Of a stretch of DNA of 64,000 nt, positions 46,461-57,352 are shown piece after piece. The notes under the pieces are model-generated. The model was not told the DNA's origin, did no database searches, and worked only from the letters and a program-made list of their open reading frames with translations. Each line of letters opens with the position of its first letter. Within the stretch, counting starts at the first letter, position 1. Both the position numbers and the translations under genes were made by a program. Source of the stretch: Trileptium ribeirensis (taxonomy: Eukaryota > Nematoda > Enoplea > Enoplida > Thoracostomopsidae). The stretch is from positions 1 to 64,000 of the forward strand of contig JASANE010017470.1 in the NCBI GenBank assembly GCA_030248225.1, read 5' to 3'.

Positions 46461-48676
46461 TAAATTCTTGAAACGGCGTGAGCGAAACGAGCTGTAATTC
46501 CACCAATAGCTCGGCTAGCGGGAACATAGCAAAAATTTCTTTTATGCATTTGCGGAGGTTCTAACCCATCACTGGATGAATGGATCTCCACAATTTTTTT
46601 ATTTGATCTCAAATTCATTCTATTTGTGCCCTTTGATCACCCGTTCAGTCAATTTTTGCCCTCTCATTAACGTTAAACCCAAACAGCACGCCTTCCGGGA
46701 TAAAATGGCTCCAAAGGGTTCAGTGGTAACATTTTCTGATATTGGGTAGCTATCTTTGGCGAAATATATCTCGAGATAGCGACTTCGCAACGAAAACTGC
46801 CTTGCCAAATCCTCTCGTCCAGAGCTACAACTTTGCCGTTTTATGTTTTTTATTAGAGCTGCGTTTTGAGCTCTGACCCAATGTTTAATAAAATACTCTA
46901 AAAGTGAAAATTTAAAAATTTTTCCAAATCAAGTTTTCTGTTTGTTTGGGGAGAACGATGGGATTATAGGGTTATTTAATCCGCTAATACACTTTGTTTT
47001 CATCGTTTTAAACCTATATTTGCTGTGTTATTAACCGTGCAGGACAGTCCCAGAGCAAAATTCGGTAAATTTTTGCACCAAAAAAGCTAAATTTTGCCAC
47101 TTTTCCGATATGGTGTACATAGGTGAACCGAACGTGTCTATAGTTTTTCGGGGTTGCTAAATACGATAAAACATTGGTACTTGGGTGGTATGTATCAAAT
47201 AAGGTAAGTTTTTTGGGGCCCATAATACGTAAAAATCACTATTCACGTTATCATTTTTTCTTAAAATTTGTGATTTATAAGTTTCAAAAATTTTCGTTTC
47301 TTTGGTCACTGGACGACATGGCATTTCGGTTTTGATATATGACTAAAATGACCTTACCGCTTCCATTGAAATGTTGCCGGTGTCTAATTGCTACCATAAG
47401 CGGGCTTGGGTGCCTGAATTTGCAACGTGAAAATGGTCAATAAACACATAGTAGCCGCAGTCGCTCTGCTTCCCTCCACTTTACGAGTTACTATAAATTT
47501 AATATTTAAATTTTCAATCATAACATTTTACTGTAGTTGTAAAATTCAAAGTGACGGGTTTGATTGTACACTTATAACTTATTACGTTTTGAGAACAAAA
47601 TAATGAGAGTATATATCATTATGACCGTCGTCGAGTACTTTTTTGGAGAAAATATAAATTTTGAAATATTTAAAAAATTTGAAAATTTAAAAAAGTCGAT
47701 TTTTTAGACTGTTCAAGATATTCCGCACAAGTTTCGAACCACTAGTTTCTCTTGCCCGAAGACATGTCCTGTTCAAATTTTCCCCAAGGTTCTAACAACT
47801 TATTGAGTTATGAATTCCTTAAATTTAACTTGTTTTTGAAACGTAGTGAGCGAAGCGTGCTGAGATTCCACTACTGAGGCCGCTAAGAGAAAAATCGTGA
47901 AAACATTTTTGTATGTAGCTGTCATTCACAACTCATCTTGATATTAGTGGATTTCTGTAATTTTTTTTGTTCGATAGCGCAAGTGATGACTATATGCTTT
48001 TTAGTTGAACGCGACACAGCTCCGACCCAATCATCTGGTTTTTAACAAAAGAGATTTTTAAGGGCTCTTTGCTAAATCTGACCATACGGAACTAGTACAT
48101 CGCATGCCATATCGCGTGACAGAGACTTCCTCCGGACGTAATCAGCTCATCGAGATTTACAATTTTGCTAACGTTACTTTTTGTAGGACCACTACCTGGC
48201 CGCTGTGGGCCTGAATACGGTTGGTTAACCCTTAGCCTAGTATGTCGATTTTTCTAATTTCAGCACGTTATTGTGTCTTTTATCTTACAATGAGTGTGTA
48301 ATAGATCATGAAGCACGCTGGATACGATGATTTTATTACCTAGAGTTTAACTCGACTATATTGTACCTTTCCATGGGCTGTGAAGGATCATGCGGGCGAC
48401 AAAACTGTACTCCAAAATATAGTTTGTTTTTATTTTTTGGTACGTATTTGGTGCATAGCAACAAAAATGGCGTATATACGTTTTGTAAGCTAAATACAAC
48501 GATATAGTTATGTAGAGTCCAGAATGTATATTTAATGCCTTTTTATAGGTTATATATTTGTTGCAGGGTAGCAAGGATAATCTGTATAGGTTTTTGAAAG
48601 CTACATACAAAGATTCCGTTATCTAGGGTCCAATGTGTATATTTCATGGATTTTCACAGGTTTTCAATGTGTTTTA
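46461..48676. repeat. Repeat-rich interval without a gene
   Basis: 46440-46600 and 47830-48130 are copies of one family: each has GAAACG(G/T)...GTGAGCGAA near one end and CAGCTCCGACCCAATC-like sequence near the other. The same family occurs in both palindrome arms (about 1370-1570 and 5275-5480). 48310-48670 holds units of the second satellite (GCTACATACAAAGATTCCGTTAT, GGTCCAATGTGTATATTTCATGG). Confidence 0.5.
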
Positions 48677-49106
48677 TGCAGCATTTACGTTATAAAGGAC
48701 CCCCCCCCATGTGAAAGTTTTGTCCACCCTGGGTGTCTCTGCCACCATCAATTATATGGTGTCTTGGACACCATGGTGTTTATGATGGTATTTTCAGATA
48801 GTATACATAGGCCGTGTACCGTCGGTGATAGTATGGTGTAGATTACACCATAAATTTTATATGGTGTTAGTTACACCATGCTGTCATTTACACGCAATAT
48901 ATAATGGGTTTGTGTATGGTGTCCTTGACACCATCAGTAAAAAACAATAGGTAGATTAAGACACTATAGCTACGTTAATGGTGTCTCATACACCATCTTT
49001 TGCATTACACAGTGTGGGTATATACCGTATACCACGGGATGGTGTGGTCTGGACCATAGGGGACAAAACTTTCACATGGGGGTCCTTTATAACGTAAACG
49101 CCGCAT
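48677..49106. mobile_element. 430-bp MITE with ATGGTGTC/GACACCAT steps
   Basis: Inverted ends: left GCATTTACGTTATAAAGGAC, C9, ATGTGAAAGTTTTGTCC; right the complement GGACAAAACTTTCACAT, G5, GTCCTTTATAACGTAAACG. Arms of about 45 bp. The interior holds many alternating TGGTGT/ACACCA boxes, several forming hairpins. Relatives at 3204-3780 and 43351-44265. It is embedded in satellite-B units on both sides. No coding capacity. Confidence 0.75.
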
Positions 49107-52100
49107 TAATGTCAATAAATCCGATTTACAGAACATAGTCTTTCATCAGTAGTTTGGTTATGTATTGCGTACAAAGCATCAGAAATGGTCTGTCTATAGG
49201 TTTTTCAGCATGCTGAATATGTCAGTTGGGTTATTTAAGGCCAGCATTAATATTTCATGGCTTTTCAAAGGTTTACATAAGTTTAGAGACAATGAACTCC
49301 ATTTTCATACTGTTGTTTGTCTTCAGTAGCTTGCTACAGAGAATCAAGAAAAGTTTATATATAGATTTTTTGGTATAGTGAATACGAAAGATTGGTTATG
49401 CAGGAACTACGATAAGATGTACACAGCGTTATGGTAAAGCGAAAATGATAAATGCAATAAATCTCATTTCTCGTTTTAAAATGATTTAAATTTTTAGGCG
49501 ATTCTAATTCTAGGTCCCAACGCTGGTCTTATTTGATAAAAATAGATATCACGCAACTACAATTGCTTTTCATACCACGCGAACGCACTAGCTTTTATCG
49601 TATACTGTTATCCCAAAAAATACGTTTAGACAGAATATGCTTGCGATACTAGAATATGTTTATATAAACACATTCTTAGTGACATACTTACATCTATATT
49701 GAACAAAGGGGGTCGAAATTTGACCATGGTCCGGTACCATAACGCAGGGTTAATAATATACCCAATGTGTGATTAAATGAATGAAACCAGCGTGTTTGAC
49801 GGGGTTAAAAATTAACATTGCCGTTAGCCACCAACAACCAAAACTTTATAATTTGCCAAAATTTTCAGAAATTCACTTTTTGGGGGATATTTTTTTAATT
49901 TTCACCCAGCTCCAAAACACTTGCTCGGCCAAGAAATGCATAGCAGCAAAGTTGCAGCTCTCGATGAGAGGATTCTCGGTTTTCAATCTAATGTCTCTAG
50001 TTGAGAATGTTGGGTGACTCCAAATGACCAACGTCAAAGTCTTGAATTTATGTCGGATTTGTGAGAATTTTGTTGAGAAATCAACCATACATGCATTAAG
50101 TCCGAGCACCCAAGGGGATAGCCAGATCCCATGTAGGGGTTGGATTTCGGCTTTCGACCTCCAAACGGGGATCAAGCGAGTGAGGGTGTGACGGCGGCCG
50201 CTTTATGTTCGGCGGATGCGGCGCCTCTATTGGGGGTAGGGCTACCTCTAGGTGAGGGAGGTTCGAAAACTCCGAGGCATACTCCCAGGATGTTCAATGA
50301 GGTGAAATTTTGAGCTCCACTCTATCTATATAAAATGCTCGTCGAGATTACCATGGGGATTTCCGCGGGCACCTCAATTGGAACTTTTTTGCGATTTGTA
50401 ACAATCTAACGCTAGCGTAAAGTAACTCGTTAAATAATCGCTGTCACTATCATATCTGCTTTTGTCTCTACTACGATCTGCGGCGGGCGTGCCCCATGTA
50501 CTACCCTTCACTATTGAGGTCTCGCCCGATCCTGAGCATGGGCAGCTACGAACCCCAGGCTTCCTGCTGAATACAACACCTCTTTACCTCTTGAAAAGGC
50601 ATGAGGTCTAAATACAAGACCTCGCTAGCTCTTATGTATCATGCAACACTCTCATGCAAAATGATCTGACCAGAGACATAATCTCTCTGGATCGTGCAAT
50701 TCCAGAATGTTACTTTCAAAGCATTGAAAATCAGCTTGACCGAGGGTTCTTAAACCACTCATCTGCTTACAATAATTAAAAAAATTAGATAATCTGATTC
50801 GCGACATCGACGAAACAGAAGAACAAGTGGAAGCACTATATTGCTGCAATCATGCTTCTTCTTGGTGATGAATTTTATAATGATCCGGATGAACCCGGCG
50901 GACTATAATTGTCATCACCATACAGCTAATGCTGTGTAGAAACAGCCAGAGAGACAGTTATATGTGGCTCAAAAATTGTGAATGTTTTGCCGGAGAGTTT
51001 TGTATCCAGCTTTGAAAAACTGTATGATTCAAGGAGATTTTGTATCTGGTTAAATCATCTGGCATGATGGCGCTGTATCATGTATAAAGGTAGAGAGGTA
51101 TTGTATTTAGCCCCAATGCCTTTCCAAGCGCTAAACAGATGCTGTATTTAACAAAATGGCTGAGAGTCCGTGGCTGTCTTCTGCTCAGCTATCGGGTATG
51201 GAGCAGAGATCTATCAACACCACATTCATGATCTTTTGCGATTAGACTTTGTCAATGTCAGCAGTTTTACGAAACGTGGAAACATAGAATAATCCACTGT
51301 TGGTGTTAAACTGTCTTTACGGCGGAGTGAAAATCTCTACTAAAATAAAATAATTTCTACTCCGCTCCATTGAGATCATCATCTCCATGAGCACCCTGGA
51401 CAATGCTCCTCTTCCCTATGAGCATATATGGAAATCAAGAGAGAAGCGCAAACACAAAGTTAAGCATACAACTACATTCTATTACTCGTTGAATGTTGAT
51501 TACAAAAGTTTGCGAAAATCCATCAATGTTATGAAGACTTCTATTTTCATGTAGTTTGGACGGTAGCTGGGATCTCTTTACTAAAGTGTTTGTATAAATG
51601 GTATATATGCATAAATATCGATACATGAATGCATATCCATGTTGCGTCCAAATGTAAAATACCATATCGAAAAGATATGCATAAGGTTAACAATTCACAT
51701 GTTCGGAATAAAATAATAGTGCTAAACTGACAAATTCTTTACTTCCTGTTCAATAATTGATGTAAAAATTCTTAATATGTATTCGTTTAATCACAGTACC
51801 AGCTGACGTCAGAACTAGGGATATAATTCATGCAAGGTTAGATTTAAATTGAATATTTTCTCAAGAAATTATGGTGAACGAGTGCTTTTGTATATATAAC
51901 AAATTTCCTCAGTTGCGACAAATATTTTGTGTCAGTCTTTTCGTCGTATAACAAATTATTTGTGTAACTTAAGTTGCCTGAAAACGTAATTTAAAAACAG
52001 GAATCGATGTGGAGCAGTGGACTAAAGAACTTCGGCGTATAATCAGGGAAAATAGGTAAATATTTGTATGAAAGTAAGAGTTACATGAAACCCTGATCAT

Positions 52101-53373
52101 AAACTGTCGACTGACACATATTTCTCACTGTCGTATTTGCGAGGATATTTTGGCCATAGCAACTTGTTACATTAAAAAGTCCGGACACCTTATATGGTTA
52201 AGGAAACGAAAAATTTCATGCGTGGTTTCGGGAGAAATATCCCACCAACTTAGGCTTTGACTTATTTAAAATCCAAGCTTTATGTTATATAGTCCAGAGT
52301 TTAGGATTAATGCCTTGATAACAGCATTGTATGCATATAATTTGGTCTCTATACGTTATATTGACATATTTTTAAGGAATTTCTCACATTGTATAGCGTG
52401 CAGATCCAGTGAAAAGGTAAACATCAATATTGCACTGCGCAAAATGCGGTGTATGCTGTGAAATTCGGTACATTTCGCGTAAAGAAATATTTTTCTTAAG
52501 AATTTGGAGAGTTAGTAGGTTCGCGGTAAATCTTCTGGGAGCACAGCTTCAAGTGATTTAACACATTACTCGAGTTGTTTAAAAATTAATTAAAACTTAC
52601 TAACTGCCGCTAACCAACCAAGGTATCATATTGATTTGTTATAAGCTATCGAAAAATCTGTATTTGTAGCTTAATGAAATTTAATGAAAAGATATCAGTA
52701 GCTTTATGCTGCTTCCAAAATGCCTGAAATTATTAAATAATGGCTAACTTTAACCATTCATAGTGTTGATTAATAATTTTCCGGCCATCCCAAACTACCA
52801 TGTGGTTGGACTACTGTATATATTGTGACACTCAGGAGCACTTATTTATGGTTTGTGATGGCTATTTGTGTTTAAAATAAAATATATAATCTGCTATCAC
52901 AATAGAATAAGCATAAAGCAAGTTTCGGACAAGGTTTTATGTAACCTTAATTTGACTGACACGTCTGACAATTTACGTAAAGGCTTTTTTACACGTGTGC
53001 TGCAAGAAATATGTAACGAGCCAATACGCAATGATATGTCTCCGTACATCAGTTTTTATGGCTGTAGTTTGGAATAGTAGAAAATGTTATCTGAGCAGTT
53101 CAATAGCTAGGACATAGGCTCGTAAAGCTTAAGGTTTGAATCCCACCTTTGTGGACGTTTACTGTTTTCCTGAATTTATGTGTTAGATTTAGCTACAAGC
53201 TAGCTGTTTTTGGAACTAGAGAAACAGTAACAATACGCTTTTTACCTCGGATATAGTTCTTAACAGCTCCAAAATGCAATAATACACAAGCTAAAACCCT
53301 CGAAAAGATTATTATGTATCTGTTGGCTAAATATATTCTGAGATTTTTTCGTAGAGAAGTGACAATTTTGAAC
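49107..53373. other. Interval without a supported gene
   Basis: 49130-49280 is satellite B. 49860-50290 resembles a satellite end module (GAGGATTCTCGGTTTTCAATC, CAAGCGAGTGAGGG). 50653-50778 is a 41-codon open frame with protein-like composition (LTRDIISLDRAIPECYFQSI), and 50838-50908 reads WKHYIAAIMLLLGDEF; together these may be a decayed transposon gene. 53086-53160 is a tRNA-like sequence listed separately. Confidence 0.35.
53086..53160 (+). other. tRNA-like (SINE-type) sequence
   Basis: TATCTGAGCAG resembles an A box with one mismatch, and GGTTTGAATCC is a B box with one mismatch, at tRNA-like spacing. The acceptor and anticodon stems do not pair well, so it is more likely a SINE remnant than a tRNA gene. 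Confidence 0.3.
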
Positions 53374-53476
53374 TCAACAACTGTTTCTTCCTAAAAAAAT
53401 TTCAAATTTTTCAGTCCAACTATCCAATATAAGAATTGCTGCCACATCTTGGATTACATCGAAAACGCCAGCATTA
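53374..53476 (-). CDS. Last exon of a small gene, distal copy
   Basis: On the minus strand TTTAATCACAG precedes one base and 33 codons, NAGVFDVIQDVAAILILDSW then TEKFEIFLGRNSC and TGA. It is identical in protein to the copy at 53573-53675 and lies exactly one 199-bp tandem repeat away. The frame agrees with the exon 54296-54403 if that exon uses its AC|GTGACT donor. It may be an alternative last exon or a redundant copy. Confidence 0.3.
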
Positions 53477-53572
53477 CTGTGATTAAACTATGAGTATTAA
53501 CATGGCGAAATCCTCAAACTTTAACAAAATGTAGAAGTAAAACATAGGTTTACTTAACTTATAATTTTGAAC

Positions 53573-53675
53573 TCAACAACTGTTTCTTCCTAAAAAAATT
53601 TCAAATTTTTCAGTCCAACTATCCAATATAAGAATTGCTGCCACATCTTGGATTACATCGAAAACGCCAGCATTG
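53573..53675 (-). CDS. Last exon of a small gene, proximal copy
   Basis: Same as the copy at 53374-53476: acceptor TTTAATCACAG, 33 codons and TGA. The only change is the first base (C here, T there), which is the third codon position after AC from the previous exon and so silent (Thr). The sequence is a hydrophobic, acidic helix followed by a short polar end. The protein is not recognised. Confidence 0.35.
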
Positions 53676-54295
53676 CTGTGATTAAACTATGAGTATTAAC
53701 ATGGCGAAATCCTCAAACTTTAACAAAACGTAGAAGTAAAATATAGGTTTGCTTAACTTATCAATAAACTACATTTATTGTTTAGTAGAAAATTTGACGT
53801 TGTTTTCAAAATACACTTAGATAGGCTTCCTTGCTTTCAGAAAAAAGTCAACTGCAGTTAAAGATAAGTAAAAATACTGAAATCGTAATCACTTTGCCAT
53901 TATAAGCTCTCAGTTATTTTTATGCAACACGTATATACTTGCCATTAGAGTACTAATATTATTTACGTACCTAATATGGAAAAAAATTGTAAACAAGCAC
54001 TTAATTAAAATTACATAAATTAAAACGTAACAAATGAACAGTGTTTACACAACAAACAAACCGGAGCACTCTATTGGCGATGTTACGTGTTGAGATAACG
54101 GGTAACAATCCAGATATTATTAAATAATATTAAAATATAAAACTATTAAGAATTTTTCTTCCAGAATGATTAGTTTAATGTAAAATACTGAAATTTTTTA
54201 ATCGCTACAAGCTTTTTCCTGAGAAAAAAGAACAAAACATTAATTTTCAAAGTCACAAGATTAAGACCCATGTATTGTATTTGTTCGATAGTCAC

Positions 54296-54403
54296 GTACT
54301 TGTATCGACAGCTTTGAAAGATTCCATAATGAAATCATTATAAAAACTTTTGATGAACGTGTACACGATTTTACGAATGAACTGTGCATTCCGTGTCATC
54401 CCA
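54296..54403 (-). CDS. Middle exon of a small gene
   Basis: Acceptor ATTAATGTACAG and donor TAC|GTGACT bound one base, 35 codons and two bases. It reads GMTRNAQFIRKIVYTFIKSF then YNDFIMESFKAVDTS. An alternative donor four bases upstream (CAA|GTACGT) is stronger but breaks the frame with the last exon. An earlier acceptor (TGTTTACAG, about 54430) would add nine in-frame residues. Phase agrees with exon 1. Confidence 0.4.
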
Positions 54404-54544
54404 CTGTACATTAATATAGTCATATGAATACTGTAAACATCTAAATATAAGAATGAATTCATCGGTTTCTCTGGATACATAATTGCTTACCTGCAACCAC
54501 GAAGGCTGTCGTTGTTATATTCGGTGATACCTACTGGTACTTAC

Positions 54545-54594
54545 TTAATTGCATCGTATTGTAAATATCTTCCATTGGTCACCATAGCAGCCAT
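54545..54594 (-). CDS. First exon of a small gene
   Basis: Starts TTCACAATGG, a good start context, and reads MAAMVTNGRYLQYDAI plus two bases before AA|GTAAGT. Joined to the middle and last exons in phase it gives a protein of about 86 residues with three helical segments and no signal peptide. The assembled order is consistent, but I recognise no family. Small mitochondrial or complex subunits are often of this size. Confidence 0.4.
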
Positions 54595-54828
54595 TGTGAA
54601 TGTAATCTAGCAACACGACTGACTAAAGATTTGCTAAGTGTTTATATGCTTCTAATCAATGTTTATTAGCATTGGTAACTGCGATAAACAACATTGTAAT
54701 AGTTATTATATAATTTTATAAGCAACGCTTTACAATAATTAGAAGTTCGCTGTTGGAGTCTGTTTGATAAAGCTACCAGAACAGTAAAGAACAATTACAC
54801 ATATTCCATATCATAGTGCATCCATTAA

Positions 54829-55177
54829 CCCTTTAGTTGATGAATTCTTTTCCATTTCGACAAGCGTTGAACAAACCGTTGCCAGCGTGATGACTCGAAC
54901 CAGAACAGTTTGGTTTACAGTGACACCCCCTACCCACTCAGCCATAACGACTTAATTGCCGGGATCCTTAAGGCGTGATGACTCGAACCAGAACAGTTTG
55001 GTTTACAGTGACACCCGCTAACCACTCAGCCATAACGACTTAATTGCCGGGATCCTTAGGGCTCCTCACAACGCGAACGAACTACACGCAGTAAAACGCA
55101 TACTACGCGACAAGCTCAGTTAACGCACTGAGTTGTACTGGAATTAGTTGTAGTAGAGCAGCTACGTAGGTAAGGGG
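54829..55177. mobile_element. piggyBac-like MITE with tRNA-derived sequence, copy 2
   Basis: Left flank TTAA (54825-54828) then CCCTTTAGTTGATG. At the right a GGGG then TCAA (55178-55181), a probably mutated TTAA. The interior aligns with 33721-33985: tRNA-like block on the minus strand, GGATCCTTA/TTCCTTAAGG box, and TGAGC(T)TTGTCG(C/T) stretch. The outer inverted repeat has decayed. The tRNA-like block is duplicated in tandem (54885-54972 and 54973-55060, 88 bp each, about two differences). Confidence 0.6.
54885..55060 (-). repeat. Two tandem tRNA-like units
   Basis: Each 88-bp unit reads on the minus strand TATGGCTGAGTGG(T/G)TAG (A box) and CTGGTTCGAGTCATC (B box). Neither forms a closed acceptor stem. 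These are the same class of insertion as in the other MITE, but from a different tRNA-like source. Confidence 0.65.
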
Positions 55178-55181
55178 TCAA

Positions 55182-56732
55182 AGTTAGACTATTATGGAGA
55201 TAAATAAAAACACACGCTACCCTATATATACTGTTCTCAATATTGTAAGTCTTAAGCTGCGTTGTTTGGTACGTTGGACATTGTATCCACACAGTCATCC
55301 GGTTGTACCTTTGAAACAGTGTGTTGAGATATATTTCTATGTATCGCATATTTCGAATGTGCTTATGGATGTTTACCAGAGCTGTTTACTTTCAGCGAAG
55401 TCATGGAGGTTTCAATACGCTGTGCGCATGCACCCTCCGTTTACGCTGACCTAATTTCTTGTCTCTTCTCTCCTTACTCCTAAATCGATAACAGTTAAAA
55501 GCTTTATACTCATGTTAGTTTAAAGAGACAATTACTATTTGCTTATAGACATATAAACCCTGTATTGTTTAAAAGCTACCCAAGCACCTACATCTATGCA
55601 TCAAACTTGGAAACTCCCCATGACAACCAGTGGTGACTCTGCATTAACACAGATAAAAGTTTTGCAAGCATTCTGTTGACTAAACAATCGCACAGTTCCA
55701 ATAATTCGACGTGCTTTTTAAGTTCAAACAACAAACATATGCATTATGATACGGTGATTCATTGTTTGGTAATAGTTCGACAATGTGGACCGATGCTAAA
55801 GCTGTTGGGGATAGATCAGGTAATTATCGGGAAGTTGGGTCAAAAAACGAATTATGTATTGTCGTAAGACTTTATGAATTCTTACCGTTGCACGTGCGGT
55901 ATTATATACGCAGATGACGTTACTTAATTTCGAAAAAATTATTTTCATCTGCAAAGCCGAAACATGAAGATTAAGCTTTAGGCAACTTGTATTTTATCTT
56001 TTTCTTTAACACACGAATCAAGCAGAGACTGTTCATTGACTGCTGAATTTATTTACAAATAACATTGTCTCTTTTGGGTTCTATGTTATGCAACAGACAA
56101 TTTGGATATTGCTGTTTTATGACGACATTACCCAACCCATGGTGTACGCATATAGCCTAGAGCTGATAATATAAGTATGATGCATTCTGAAAGTGATCAA
56201 TATAGCAATGTGAAAGTAAATGAAAGTGTTCAATTTGTAAATATACAGTAAATAAGAAGATGATCAATTTAGTAATTAAATAAATATATACCAATCCAAG
56301 CTAAGCCTACAGTTGTCATTGGAAACAAACCAATGCTTGGTTAAAAATGAATTTATGTAATTATGTTTTATTGAACACTGTAAAATCGAATATGTTCAAT
56401 ACAGATGCGATAATCCCGCCGCCATTAAGTCAGGTAGATCCTGTGGGAAATAATTATTCCCTTCGACATAACGTACAGCTATACGTGACGGAATGCACAG
56501 CTACACGCTAAGAACATTGTGATAAGAGATGGTCATTTAATCAAGTTACCAGACATGCCAACAAGTTGAATAATGTTTGTAACTTGTTCTATTAGACAAT
56601 TACAAGCTTTGTCCAGACATGCAGTGGCTCGGTTAATATGGCTAGACTAAGTAAAAATAAGGTTATGAGAACAGGACATATGGTGGACATTTTGAAAAGC
56701 TTTGTCGATTATTATCATTGATATTGGTTTAG
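55182..56732. other. Interval without a supported gene
   Basis: Ordinary AT-rich sequence. I see no exon with paired splice sites and no repeat boundary. Confidence 0.4.
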
Positions 56733-57030
56733 AAAGCAGAAATGAAACATACGCGCGTAAGCGCTCAAATTTTTCTTCCTATTATGACGATTATGCTGAT
56801 GGCATGCCGCCATTCAGAGTAAATTTTGCCAGCATGGGGAAGAAAATATGCGCCGCGTTAATGGTAATTAGCGATACTAAAGACAAAGCAAACGCAGTTT
56901 GTAATGATAGCCGCTATGTAACTGTTATTCGCAGACGGTTTGAAGTGACAATTGTTACTTATGTGAGCAGCCAGATCATGGTGTCGAAACTCCGTCGGCT
57001 TATGGGGTGGTCAGGGAAGGTTTTCAGGAG
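56733..57030 (+). CDS. Probable internal exon, unrecognised protein
   Basis: An acceptor TTGATATTGGTTTAG and a donor CAGGAG|GTAATT enclose an open frame that reads RNETYARKRSNFSSYYDDYA, GMPPFRVNFASMGKKICAAL, then DTKDKANAVC and ends MGWSGKVFRR. It starts with two codon bases and ends with two. An internal donor ATG|GTAATT at 56864 would give a shorter exon. Tyr/Asp-rich then basic composition suggests a soluble or juxtamembrane segment. No family is recognised and no partner exon was found. Confidence 0.35.
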
Positions 57031-57352
57031 GTAATTTCTCGATTTTAACAGTAACTCAAAACCTATATTAATCAGATTATAAAGTCCGATATAAATGTGT
57101 AGTTAGACGATTAAAATGCAAAACGATAAAAACGACTGACTGCAATGACATCTTATTTATATTATCCATGTTGAAATAGTTGTTGCATATGATTGTGAAA
57201 AATATAAGCCCACAATCTCCGTGACGCTGTGGGTCTATGACAAAACGTTATAAAAAACAGCTATGATTGTTGGCAGACTGAAATGCAATATGCACAGCAA
57301 GGCTGTGCAAGTTATAAACTTGCATATTAAGTCTAGACTAGGTTATAAGTAT

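Larger units (their letters stand above)
53364..53761. repeat. 199-bp tandem duplication
   Basis: 53364-53562 and 53563-53761 are the same 199-bp unit with only a few substitutions. The unit contains the exon-like sequence and its splice acceptor. Near identity shows the duplication is recent, or that it is a collapse/expansion error in the assembly. Confidence 0.9.

Noticed and set aside
52868..53077. Open frame ending SPYISFYGCSLE
   Set aside because: Weak acceptor, no partner, immediately followed by a tRNA-like repeat.
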